Shown here: positions 8,636-15,644 of the stretch, one piece after another | Layout: every line of letters starts with the position of its first letter | Position numbering within the stretch: the stretch's first letter is position 1 | Notes under the pieces: generated by a model | The model's database searches: none | Told to the model about the DNA's origin: nothing | Seen by the model: only the letters and a program-made list of their open reading frames with translations | Position numbers and translations under genes: made by a program | Assembly (NCBI GenBank): GCA_014860005.1 | Contig: JACZKP010000059.1 | Location: 1 to 32,796, forward strand | Reading direction: 5' to 3' | DNA: 32,796 nt | Source of the DNA: Verrucomicrobiota bacterium | Lineage (GTDB): Bacteria; Verrucomicrobiota; Verrucomicrobiae; Limisphaerales; UBA11358

Positions 8636-8718
8636 GACAGGCCTCGCGCCTGTTGCAAACTTGATTCTCCCGCCCAGGCTGAGCAGGAAGTCCGCGACCG
8701 GCGCGACGCCTGTTCTAC
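8632..8718. repeat. 87-bp near-palindrome carrying both stop codons of convergent genes
   Basis: The arms 8632-8656 and 8694-8718 are complementary at 21 of 25 positions. The TAG near the outer edge of each arm is the stop codon of the neighbouring gene: 8633-8635 for the Dabb gene on plus and 8715-8717 for the recombinase on minus. The sequence can form a hairpin on either transcript, so a bidirectional terminator is possible, although there is no T-run. It could also be a short mobile palindrome. Confidence 0.75.
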
Positions 8719-9635
8719 GGTCGCGGATGAAACTTCCGGTGAATGTCCCGCAGCCGGCTGCCGCTGACATGCGTATAAACTTCCGTGGTGCTGATCGTCG
8801 CATGGCCCAACAATTCCTGAATCACGCGCAAGTCCGCGCCGTGCTCCAGCAGATGCGTGGCGAAACTGTGCCGCAACATGTGTGGGGTGACGTTCCGGGA
8901 AACGCCCGCCCGGCGCGTCCGGCGCTTGACGCGCAGCCACATCGTGACGGCGGCGAACGGCGTGCCGCGTTGGGTTAGAAACACATTCCCTGGTGATCGG
9001 CGAGTGACGAGCTTGGGCCGGCCCGACTCCAGGTACTGATTCAACGCTTCCACCGCCTTTTGGCCGACGGGCACCACGCGCTCCTTGTTGCCCTTGCCCA
9101 CGACGTTGAGGAATCCGGCTTCGAGGTGGAGCTGTTCCAACCGCAGGCCGCGCAGTTCCGACAAACGCAGACCGGAGGCGTAGGCCAGTTCGAGGATGGC
9201 CTGATCGCACAAGGTTTGCGGGGTGGCCGGAACTTCCGGCGCGAGCACTTCTTCCATTTCCGAATCGGTGAGTGCCTTCGGCAGCCGCTTCCAGCGTCGC
9301 GGCAGAGAGAGATGCTCCGCCACATTGGCCGGCAGCAGCTTCTCCTGCTCGGCGAAACGATAGAACGCCCGCAGCGCGGCAATTTCCAGATAAACGCTCT
9401 CGCTGCTGAGCCGGCGGGTGGATTCCTTGGGTTCGGATGCCAGCGGACGCGCACGCTCGTGCTGGAGGAACGCCATCAAGTGTTTCAGGTCAACCTGCTT
9501 CCAGTCGGTCAGATCTTGTTTGCCGGCCCACGCGACAAACTTGTTCAACAAAGCCGCGTAGGTCCGCTGCGTGTGTTCCGCCTGCCCGCGCTCGTGGCGG
9601 AGGTATTGGAGGAAATCTTCGACGAGGGTTTGCAT
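8715..9635 (-). CDS. xerD: Site-specific tyrosine recombinase, XerC/XerD type
   Basis: A 306-residue recombinase likely to resolve chromosome dimers at dif. The N-terminal SAM-like DNA-binding domain covers about 1-100 (FLQYLRHERGQAEHTQRTYA) and the catalytic domain about 120-300. All expected catalytic residues are present: R157 (SGLRLSEL), K181 (VGKGNKER), H252 and R255 (PHMLRHSFATH), H278 (LLGHATIST) and the nucleophile Y287 (TEVYTHV). Length and the lack of extra domains fit Xer rather than a phage integrase. The motifs are intermediate between XerC and XerD, so the choice of symbol is tentative. The ATG at 9635 begins right at the first helix. No obvious dif-like site or integron was seen nearby. 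It is convergent with the Dabb gene. Confidence 0.9.
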   Translation of the reverse strand: MQTLVEDFLQYLRHERGQAEHTQRTYAALLNKFVAWAGKQDLTDWKQVDLKHLMAFLQHERARPLASEPKESTRRLSSESVYLEIAALRAFYRFAEQEKLLPANVAEHLSLPRRWKRLPKALTDSEMEEVLAPEVPATPQTLCDQAILELAYASGLRLSELRGLRLEQLHLEAGFLNVVGKGNKERVVPVGQKAVEALNQYLESGRPKLVTRRSPGNVFLTQRGTPFAAVTMWLRVKRRTRRAGVSRNVTPHMLRHSFATHLLEHGADLRVIQELLGHATISTTEVYTHVSGSRLRDIHRKFHPRP

Positions 9636-9762
9636 TCGGAAACATTCAGGCTGGCTGATTGCTCATCAAGGCGTGAAGCTCTGGCTTGAATCAACCTTTC
9701 GATCTCGCGGGCGCCATGCAGTACCGCCAGTGGGTGGGGGCTTATTCCAGTCAAACACAGCC

Positions 9763-9975
9763 TCAAGCCGCCAATGCTTCAGCGCGAGCGAGCGCAGCTT
9801 CGAATACCCGCAGCAGATTCTCCTTCTGACGAACCACGGCATCTGCCGGGGCGAGCTTCTTTTCAAGGGAAAGACCGGACTGCGGTTCCGTCAGACGTAG
9901 CAGGCGCTCGCCGCCGACGAGCTTGATGAGGTCAAACTGGATTTTATCGCGGTCAACCATGAGTTTATTGTTCAT
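9763..9975 (-). CDS. Small protein of unknown function, second gene of a two-gene unit
   Basis: Seventy residues from the ATG at 9975, which overlaps the end of the preceding gene by 11 bases; a second ATG at 9958-9960, four bases after that gene's stop, is equally possible. The sequence is charged: a central IQFDLIKLVGGERLLRLTEP segment is followed by a helical C-terminus rich in alanine, leucine and arginine (NLLRVFEAALARAEALAA). No signal peptide, membrane segment or known motif is recognised. Overlap with the upstream gene implies cotranscription and perhaps a functional pair. A small-partner role is only a guess. Confidence 0.5.
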   Translation of the reverse strand: MNNKLMVDRDKIQFDLIKLVGGERLLRLTEPQSGLSLEKKLAPADAVVRQKENLLRVFEAALARAEALAA

Positions 9976-10339
9976 GAAATCCGTGGAATTGCAACAGGAG
10001 GTTGAGATTAGCCGGCGAGGCCGCACCCCAACGCGCATGGGCTTCGCGGGCGGCGCGCTCAAATTCTCCTTCGTTGAAATCCATCAGGTTCTCCGGCGGA
10101 TTCATACTTCCCACGGCTGCCGCTTCCAGGATTTCGTGGTAAAGCGTGACGGATAATTCTTCCTCGCTCAAACCTCCTTGGATGAGCAGACGGAATTCGT
10201 TGGCCACGATCCGGGTTTGAGCCTTTGCTTGCCGTTTCAGTGCATCCACCAACGGCTCATTGGTGAACTTGATTTCTTTGATGATGAACCCGCCACGAAG
10301 CTGGAGGCTTATGAATTGGTTGGGATCAATCACGCTCAA
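9965..10339 (-). CDS. Conserved-looking small protein with an H-E-x-x-E motif, first gene of a pair
   Basis: 124 residues, starting at TTG 10339 or GTG 10333; a stop lies just upstream in frame and there is no ATG. A beta-like N-terminus (NQFISLQLRGGFIIKEIKF) is followed by a helical part with LSVTLYHEILEA (H68, E69, E72), then MNPPENLMDFNEGEFERAA and a C-terminal SPANLNLLLQFHGF. The Y-H-E-I-L-E segment resembles the zinc helix of small metallopeptidase-like proteins, with glutamate in place of the second histidine. That is only a similarity of pattern and no activity is claimed. I recall similar short bacterial proteins of unknown function. The next gene overlaps its 3' end. Confidence 0.6.
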   Translation of the reverse strand: MSVIDPNQFISLQLRGGFIIKEIKFTNEPLVDALKRQAKAQTRIVANEFRLLIQGGLSEEELSVTLYHEILEAAAVGSMNPPENLMDFNEGEFERAAREAHARWGAASPANLNLLLQFHGFHEQ

Positions 10340-10401
10340 TGGTTGTCAGCATAGACCCGAAATCTCCAGCGGTTTTACAGTGCGTCCCGGGTCTTGGAGG
10401 T

Positions 10402-11310
10402 TCACAACTTCTTTCCCGTCAGCTTCTCATAGGCTTCCAGATACTTCGCCTGCGTTTTGGCGACGACTTCGGGCGGCAGGGCGGGCGCAGGTGGGGTTTT
10501 GTCCCAGTCCAGCGTTTCGAGGTAGTCGCGGACGAATTGTTTGTCGAAACTGGGTTGGCCTTTGCCTGGCGCGTATTGGTCAGCGGGCCAGAAGCGCGAA
10601 GAATCCGGCGTGAGCACTTCGTCAATCAGGATCAAGTTGCCCTCGTGCAGACCGAACTCGAATTTGGTGTCGGCGATGATGATGCCGCGCTGCCGGGCGT
10701 AGTCCCGGGCGAATTTGTAAATCTTCAGGCTCAGGTCGCGGGCCTGGTTGGCAATGTCGTCACCGAGAATCTTCTTCGCCTCGGTGAAGGGGATGTTTTC
10801 GTCGTGGCCGGACTCAGCCTTGGTGGACGGCGTGAAGATGGGTTCGGGCAACTCGGAGGATTCCTGCAAGCCGGCGGGCAGCGGACTGCCACAGACGGTT
10901 TGTGATTTCTTGTATTCCTTCCACCCCGAACCTGCCAGATAGCCGCGTACAATGCACTCGACGGCGAGGGGTTGGGCTTTCTTGACGATCATGGCGCGTT
11001 TGGCGAGCGAGGCCTTCGTGTCGGCAGGAATGCCTGCCAACGCCGGGATGTTGAAGGATTCTCCGGCCTTCACCAGACGGTGGTTCGGCACAAGCGATTC
11101 GGTCTGGTCGAACCAGAAATGCGAAATCTGCGTGAGCACCTCGCCCTTGCGGGGAATGCCGTTGGGCATCACGCAGTCAAACGCGGAAATGCGGTCGCTG
11201 GCGACGAAGAGAAAAGCGTCGCCGAGGTCGAAAATCTCGCGGACCTTGCCGGTTTTGAGCTTCTTGATGCCGGGCAGTTCGAGATGGAGTAATGGGTTGT
11301 CAGTTGCCAT
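10402..11310 (-). CDS. purC: Phosphoribosylaminoimidazole-succinocarboxamide synthase
   Basis: SAICAR synthetase of 302 residues, catalysing the ATP-dependent joining of aspartate to CAIR in purine synthesis (cytosolic). Visible family features: the N-terminal nucleotide-binding segment KTGKVREIFDLGD, FVASDRISAFD, the V-R-G-Y-L-A-G-S-G-W-K-E-Y block, DTKFEFGL and IDEVLTPDSSRFW. Length matches the longer (yeast Ade1-like) form rather than the roughly 240-residue enteric form. ATG 11310 is preferred to GTG 11316 because a -10-like CATACT lies nine bases upstream, so the GTG would fall at or before the transcription start. It stands alone; no other purine genes are in the window. Confidence 0.95.
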   Translation of the reverse strand: MATDNPLLHLELPGIKKLKTGKVREIFDLGDAFLFVASDRISAFDCVMPNGIPRKGEVLTQISHFWFDQTESLVPNHRLVKAGESFNIPALAGIPADTKASLAKRAMIVKKAQPLAVECIVRGYLAGSGWKEYKKSQTVCGSPLPAGLQESSELPEPIFTPSTKAESGHDENIPFTEAKKILGDDIANQARDLSLKIYKFARDYARQRGIIIADTKFEFGLHEGNLILIDEVLTPDSSRFWPADQYAPGKGQPSFDKQFVRDYLETLDWDKTPPAPALPPEVVAKTQAKYLEAYEKLTGKKL

Positions 11311-11319
11311 ACGCACGGA

Positions 11320-11347
11320 AGTATGAGCGAGCGAAGCCGGGGTTCAA
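11320..11347 (-). promoter_or_regulatory. Candidate sigma70-type promoter of purC
   Basis: Read on the minus strand: TTGAAC (11342-11347), a 16-base spacer and CATACT (11320-11325), then nine bases to ATG 11310. The mRNA would be almost leaderless. This spacing decides between the two possible purC starts. Confidence 0.45.
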
Positions 11348-11495
11348 GCGCAAGGTTCAGAATTCAAACCGGCGAAGAGCGTAAGCCGGTGTCCTGAGGA
11401 TTACCCAAAGATGAGGCTGCGGCTGCTGCGGGAAATCGTTCCTCCAACCGAGCTTTTTATTGACTGACTCATGGGCTATCCGTCCTAATCTGCCT

Positions 11496-12065
11496 ATGGC
11501 AACCGCCCATCGCTATCATCGCCCGGTATTTGAAGACGCCCTCGAAGCCTGGAAGGCCCTCCTGCATTCACGTGGGTTCGGCGCCGAACTGGTGTGGATT
11601 CTCGAAGAGAACTTGTGTTTCGAGCAGGATCCGGCCGCACCGGCCGGCGTCAAGCTGGGTTTCCAGGCGCAGTTTACGCCGCATTCGGTCGAGGACGCCA
11701 AAGTCGCTTATCATCACTTTGCAGAAACTGACGAGCGGATGGTTTTCTATCGGCTTGGCGCGAGCCGCGGGCGTTCGGTTTGCATGTTGCTTTGCGATGC
11801 CTGGTTTGAACCCAAGGGAGAAACCGACGGTTATGTGCGGCGGGACGACTGGCTGATTTCGTTCCATCCCGGTCATGCGGAAGAAATCGAGGAAGTCACG
11901 GACGAAACCCGCTGGCGGGAGCGTGTGGTGCGCGGACGCCCGTTGAGCGCGGTGGATTTTTGCATGACCTTCGCTGCGCTGCATGAATTGAAGGCGCATG
12001 GCCGGGTCTTGATGCCGGATGAACGGTTCGGCCTCAAAATTCTCCGGTCCATGCAGCAGGGATGA
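11496..12065 (+). CDS. Protein of unknown function
   Basis: 189 residues from ATG 11496 (MATAHRYHRP). An in-frame TTG at 11460 would add 12 residues of no clear character and overlaps the probable promoter (TTGACT at 11460 or CTGACT at 11464, with TAATCT at 11486-11491). No signal peptide or membrane segment. The protein is acidic and mixed alpha/beta, with LVWILEENLCF, VKLGFQAQF, VCMLLCDAWFEP and a stretch rich in E, D and R (EEIEEVTDETRWRERVV). I do not recognise a family. Codon use is like its neighbours. It is monocistronic, with its own terminator. Confidence 0.75.
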   Translation: MATAHRYHRPVFEDALEAWKALLHSRGFGAELVWILEENLCFEQDPAAPAGVKLGFQAQFTPHSVEDAKVAYHHFAETDERMVFYRLGASRGRSVCMLLCDAWFEPKGETDGYVRRDDWLISFHPGHAEEIEEVTDETRWRERVVRGRPLSAVDFCMTFAALHELKAHGRVLMPDERFGLKILRSMQQG

Positions 12066-12093
12066 TTCCCTGCCAGGGTAACGACGGGGTTTA

Positions 12094-12130
12094 AAAACGC
12101 GCGGCCGACAGTGTCCGCGCGTTTTGTTTT
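12094..12130 (+). terminator. Rho-independent terminator
   Basis: A perfect 11-bp stem (AAAACGCGCGG at 12094-12104 with CCGCGCGTTTT at 12115-12125), a ten-base loop and a T-rich tail (GTTTTGTTTT). It begins 29 bases after the stop at 12065. Confidence 0.85.
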
Positions 12131-12176
12131 CCGCGGCCGCGCCCGCTGTCACGAAGCCCTGCCTTGGGTTTGCGGC

Positions 12177-12205
12177 TCGACACCCTTGGACGCTCTGCCT
12201 AAGTT
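12177..12205 (+). promoter_or_regulatory. Candidate sigma70-type promoter of the M20 peptidase and flippase genes
   Basis: TCGACA (12177-12182), a 17-base spacer and TAAGTT (12200-12205); the ATG follows 24 bases later. The terminator just upstream means that a promoter is required here. Confidence 0.4.
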
Positions 12206-12229
12206 CTGCCGTCGGCAAAACCGTCAGGC

Positions 12230-13360
12230 ATGAACACGACCGCCACACTCCTGGAAGACTTGATCGCGCTGCCCAGCGTGAATCCGGCATTCCTTTCCGC
12301 GCGCCATCGTCACGCGGGCGAAGGCCGCGTGGCGGAATTCCTGGCGGCAGTGGCCGCCGGCGCCGGACTGGATGTCGAGTTCCAGAAAGTTGCACCGCAC
12401 CGTCCGAATTTGTTGGTTCGCCTGTCGCCGCCCTCCCGGCCAACGCGGCGGGTGGTGCTCGCGCCGCATCTGGACACGGTCAATGCCGCCATCGATGCCC
12501 AGTTCATTCCGAGTCGGAAGCAGGGCCGGATTTACGGTCGCGGCGCGTGCGACACCAAGGGCTGCGTGGCCGCGATGCTTTCTGCTTTGTGCGAACTCGC
12601 CCGGTCGAAATCGCGTCCGCAGCAAACAGAGATCGTTTTCGCCGGTTTGATTGACGAGGAAAACGGCCAACTCGGCTCGCGGGCGCTGGCTGCCAGTGGC
12701 CTGCGGGCGGACCTGGCCGTTGTGGGTGAACCGACGCGTTTGCAGGTGGTCACGGCGCACAAAGGAAGTTTGTGGCTGCAATTGGAGTCTCGCGGGAAGG
12801 CTGCACACGGCGCCAGCCCGCATTTGGGCCGCAACGCCGTGCATGGAATGGCGCGCGTGGTGGATTTTCTGGAAACGGATTACGCCGCGCGACTGCGCCG
12901 TCGCCAACACTCGTTGTTGGGGACGGCAACCGTCAGTGTGGGCACGATCTGCGGCGGATCGCAGCCGAACATTGTGCCGGATCGTTGCACCATCTCGGTG
13001 GATCGGCGGACGCTGCCGGGCGAAACGGAAAAAACAGTGTGCCGCGACATGAACGCCTTGCTGCGCCGGCAGAAACTTCAGGCGAAAGTATCCAGCCTCA
13101 AATCGCTGGCTTGTTTGCCGATGGAAACCAATCCGAAGCTGCCGTTGGTGCGCCAGTTTTTGCGGAGCGTCGGACAGGCCCAGCCTGCGGGCGTGCATTA
13201 TTTTTGCGATGCCTCAATTCTGTCGCACGCCGGCATACCGAGCGTGGTGTTCGGCCCGGGCGACATCGCGCAAGCGCACACGGCGGATGAGTGGATTTCG
13301 CTGAGCTCGCTTGAGCGCGGAAAGAATTTATTGGTCGGTTTCCTGAGATCGCTGCCCTGA
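12230..13360 (+). CDS. M20-family metallopeptidase/deacetylase (ArgE/DapE type)
   Basis: A 376-residue cytosolic zinc hydrolase that removes an acyl group or cleaves a dipeptide; the substrate is not defined. The metal-site residues of the family are present: H80 in APHLDTV, the bridging D108 in RGACDTKG, the catalytic glutamate pair E143/E144 in DEENGQLG, E167 in VGEPT and the late H350 in AQAHTADEW. The dimerisation (lid) domain about 175-290 contains the usual G-K-A-A-H-G-A-S-P-H segment. Length is normal for ArgE/DapE. No other arg, lys or dap gene is nearby, so acetylornithine deacetylase or succinyl-diaminopimelate desuccinylase cannot be chosen. The flippase-like gene starts 21 bases after its stop, suggesting an operon. 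Confidence 0.88.
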   Translation: MNTTATLLEDLIALPSVNPAFLSARHRHAGEGRVAEFLAAVAAGAGLDVEFQKVAPHRPNLLVRLSPPSRPTRRVVLAPHLDTVNAAIDAQFIPSRKQGRIYGRGACDTKGCVAAMLSALCELARSKSRPQQTEIVFAGLIDEENGQLGSRALAASGLRADLAVVGEPTRLQVVTAHKGSLWLQLESRGKAAHGASPHLGRNAVHGMARVVDFLETDYAARLRRRQHSLLGTATVSVGTICGGSQPNIVPDRCTISVDRRTLPGETEKTVCRDMNALLRRQKLQAKVSSLKSLACLPMETNPKLPLVRQFLRSVGQAQPAGVHYFCDASILSHAGIPSVVFGPGDIAQAHTADEWISLSSLERGKNLLVGFLRSLP

Positions 13361-13381
13361 TTCTGGTCGCGCCATTTTTCC

Positions 13382-14674
13382 ATGCCTTCCCCTTCCTCCG
13401 CCGATTCGAGTGCAGCGCCCACAGCGCATCGCGCGTCCTTTTTCCGGCAGAGCGGCTGGCTGATGATTGCCAACGTGGCGGGTGGCGCGCTGATGTATGC
13501 CGTGCATCTGCTGAACAAGTTCATTCCCCCGGGTGAGTATGGCAGCTTTGGCGCCATGCTGGCCGTGGTGTTGTTGCTGCCCACCATTCCCCTGCAAATG
13601 ATCCTGGCCCAACAAACCGCCCGGGCTTTGGCGCACGGCACGGAACGGGAACTGGCGGGTGTCATCCGGCTCTTCTGGCTGCTCAGCACGGGGGTGTGGC
13701 TGGCGGGCGCCGTGATCGTGCTGCTCTTGCAGCAATCCATTTTGCGAAACTGGCAGATGACCGATCCGGCCGGTTTGTGGATCACGCTGGTCATCGTGCT
13801 GCTCTCCCTGTGGTTGCCAATTTTCTGGGGTGTGCTCCAGGGGCAGCAGAACTTTCTGTGGCTGGGCTGGAGCATGTTGGCCAGCGCCATTGGCCGGCTC
13901 GCGGTGGCAGCATTTGCGGTCGTGGTCCTGCATGCTTATTCCTCCGGGATGATGGCCGGAGTGCTCTTGGGCATTGGCGCGGCTTTCGGGATCGCTGCCT
14001 GGCAGAGCCGCGGATTGTGGCGGTTGAAACCGGCACCCTTCGACTGGCGGGGACTCCTGCGCCAGGTCATTCCATTGATACTGGGCTTTCTCGGATTCCA
14101 GATTCTGTTCACAGCCGACACGATTCTCGTGAAGGCCTATTTCAGCCAGACGGATGCGGACTTCTATGTCGCCGCCGGAACGCTTTCGCGGGCGTTGATG
14201 TGGCTGGTCCTGCCGCTGGCGGCCGTCATGTTTCCACGCCTTGTCCACAGTGCCGCCAAGTCGGAAAAGTCGAACCTCATGGGCATGGTGTTGCTGGTGA
14301 CCGGCGCGCTGGCCATGGCCGGTGCCCTTGGGTTGTCGCTGCTGGGGCCGTGGATTGTCCGGTTGATCTACAAACCCGATTTTGTCGAAGTGGCCGCGGC
14401 CATTCTTCCGTGGTATGCCTCAGCGATGGTGCCCTTGGCACTGGCCAACGTGTTGCTGAACAATCTGCTCGCCCGGCCGGCCTCCACCCTGGTGCCGGCA
14501 TTGTGCATTTTCTGCCTGGCCCTGGGGTATCTGTTCGCGCTCACGCAATTTCATGGCAGCCTCGTAACCGTGCTCAAGGTGTTGGGGGTGTTTAACGTCG
14601 GCTTGCTGGCCATCTGCGCGTGGTTCACCTGGCGCGGACGGCAGATTCGATTGCAGGAAGGCAATGGCTCGTAG
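13382..14674 (+). CDS. Polysaccharide-type flippase (MOP superfamily, Wzx-like)
   Basis: A polytopic inner-membrane protein of 430 residues with about 12 hydrophobic segments, beginning near residue 25 (WLMIANVAGGALMYAVHLL). The early N-K-F-I-P-P-G-E-Y-G-S-F-G pattern is the signature seen at the start of O-antigen/teichoic-acid flippases. Such proteins move lipid-linked sugars from the cytosolic to the periplasmic side. The segment QVIPLILGFLGFQILFTADTILVK corresponds to the conserved TM7 region of that family. The substrate is unknown; no glycan cluster surrounds it, although a GT2 enzyme lies 10 kb away. It follows the M20 gene by 21 bases without its own Shine-Dalgarno sequence. Confidence 0.8.
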   Translation: MPSPSSADSSAAPTAHRASFFRQSGWLMIANVAGGALMYAVHLLNKFIPPGEYGSFGAMLAVVLLLPTIPLQMILAQQTARALAHGTERELAGVIRLFWLLSTGVWLAGAVIVLLLQQSILRNWQMTDPAGLWITLVIVLLSLWLPIFWGVLQGQQNFLWLGWSMLASAIGRLAVAAFAVVVLHAYSSGMMAGVLLGIGAAFGIAAWQSRGLWRLKPAPFDWRGLLRQVIPLILGFLGFQILFTADTILVKAYFSQTDADFYVAAGTLSRALMWLVLPLAAVMFPRLVHSAAKSEKSNLMGMVLLVTGALAMAGALGLSLLGPWIVRLIYKPDFVEVAAAILPWYASAMVPLALANVLLNNLLARPASTLVPALCIFCLALGYLFALTQFHGSLVTVLKVLGVFNVGLLAICAWFTWRGRQIRLQEGNGS

Positions 14675-14808
14675 TTGTTTGGTCAAAAACGTAGCGTGTG
14701 ATCCAACTGAAAGGCTTGGAATTGTAGTAACCGAAGAGTTCCTGCCAGGCTCCATATTCCTTGCTGATCGTGCGCCGGTTCAAATGCCCCAAGCCAGATT
14801 TCCAGCCG

Positions 14809-14837
14809 TTGACGGATTCAGCGGTGTTGCCTAACTT
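14809..14837 (+). promoter_or_regulatory. Candidate sigma70-type promoter of the methyltransferase-like gene
   Basis: TTGACG (14809-14814; 5 of 6), a 17-base spacer and TAACTT (14832-14837; 3 of 6), followed by eight bases and ATG 14846. A transcript from here would be leaderless or nearly so. Confidence 0.45.
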
Positions 14838-14845
14838 ACGTCGCC

Positions 14846-15586
14846 ATGCTTGTTAAACAATTACCCCGAGTGGGCGCTAAATTATTTCGTTGGCGGAGCT
14901 TCTTGCCCTTGGTGTTCCTTCCCGTCGGGCTGTGGGGCCTGCGCGACGCGGAATATCTCGACGTAGTCTTGGGTGATCAGATGGATGATTTCTTTGAAGC
15001 TTTTGCGCTGGGGGTTTCTCTGATGGGCATCGCTGTGCGTATCATTACCGTCGGTCATGTCCCTCGGTCCACTTCTGGAAGAAATACGAAGGAGCAGCGC
15101 GCGGCGGTGTTGAACACCTGCGGCGTATATTCCGTGGTTCGTCACCCGCTCTATCTGGGTAATTTTTTGATCATTCTCGGGTTGCTCCTTACGACGGGCC
15201 TTTGGCACATAACTATTATCGGTATCCTGGCCTTCGCGCTCTATTACGAGAGGATTATGATGGCAGAAGAGAAGTTTCTCCTTGATCGGTTTGGCGAAGC
15301 TTATGCGAGATGGAGCAAAGTGACGCCGGCTTTCTTCCCAAGGTTTGCTCAGTGGCGGAAATCCGCGCTACAGTTCTCGTGGCGGATGGTGCTCCGCCGT
15401 GAAATCAGCACGTGGCTTGGCTTTGTGTCTGCCGCACTGTTTCTTGATGTCGCTGAAGACCTCATCGCGGACTCGCGGTGGGAACTGGATCCTGAGTGGC
15501 TTTTGGCGCTGGCTGTGTTGCTCCTTTCTTACGTCGTCATTCAACGAAGCAAGAAGTCAGGCCGGCTGCGGGTGACTGACCGTTGA
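14846..15586 (+). CDS. Isoprenylcysteine carboxyl methyltransferase-like membrane protein
   Basis: 246 residues with hydrophobic segments at about 19-31, 51-69, 104-134, 186-202 and 216-232. The hallmark of the ICMT/PEMT-like methyltransferases is present: GVYSVVRHPLYLGNFL (93-108), then YYERIMMAEEKFLLDRFGEAYARW (133-156), with R99-H100-P and E141/E142 as the likely SAM-site residues. Bacterial members methylate lipids or small molecules; a lipid A phosphate methyltransferase is known in this superfamily in Leptospira, but the substrate here cannot be told. A C-terminal part after about 170, with two extra hydrophobic segments, extends beyond the core domain. It is monocistronic and convergent with the response regulator, 58 bases apart. 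Confidence 0.8.
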   Translation: MLVKQLPRVGAKLFRWRSFLPLVFLPVGLWGLRDAEYLDVVLGDQMDDFFEAFALGVSLMGIAVRIITVGHVPRSTSGRNTKEQRAAVLNTCGVYSVVRHPLYLGNFLIILGLLLTTGLWHITIIGILAFALYYERIMMAEEKFLLDRFGEAYARWSKVTPAFFPRFAQWRKSALQFSWRMVLRREISTWLGFVSAALFLDVAEDLIADSRWELDPEWLLALAVLLLSYVVIQRSKKSGRLRVTDR

Positions 15587-15644
15587 TTGCGCAGTTATGG
15601 GCTGGGGATTAGAAAGTGATTGGTTGCCGTTGTAGCGAATTGTG

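Noticed and set aside
11311..11316. GTG start of purC two codons upstream
   Set aside because: It lies only three bases from the -10-like hexamer, so it would be upstream of or at the transcription start; the ATG at 11310 fits better.
11568..12443. A 291-codon open frame on the minus strand
   Set aside because: It crosses the unknown gene at 11496, a strong plus-strand terminator and the start of the M20 gene; no domain or start signal supports it.
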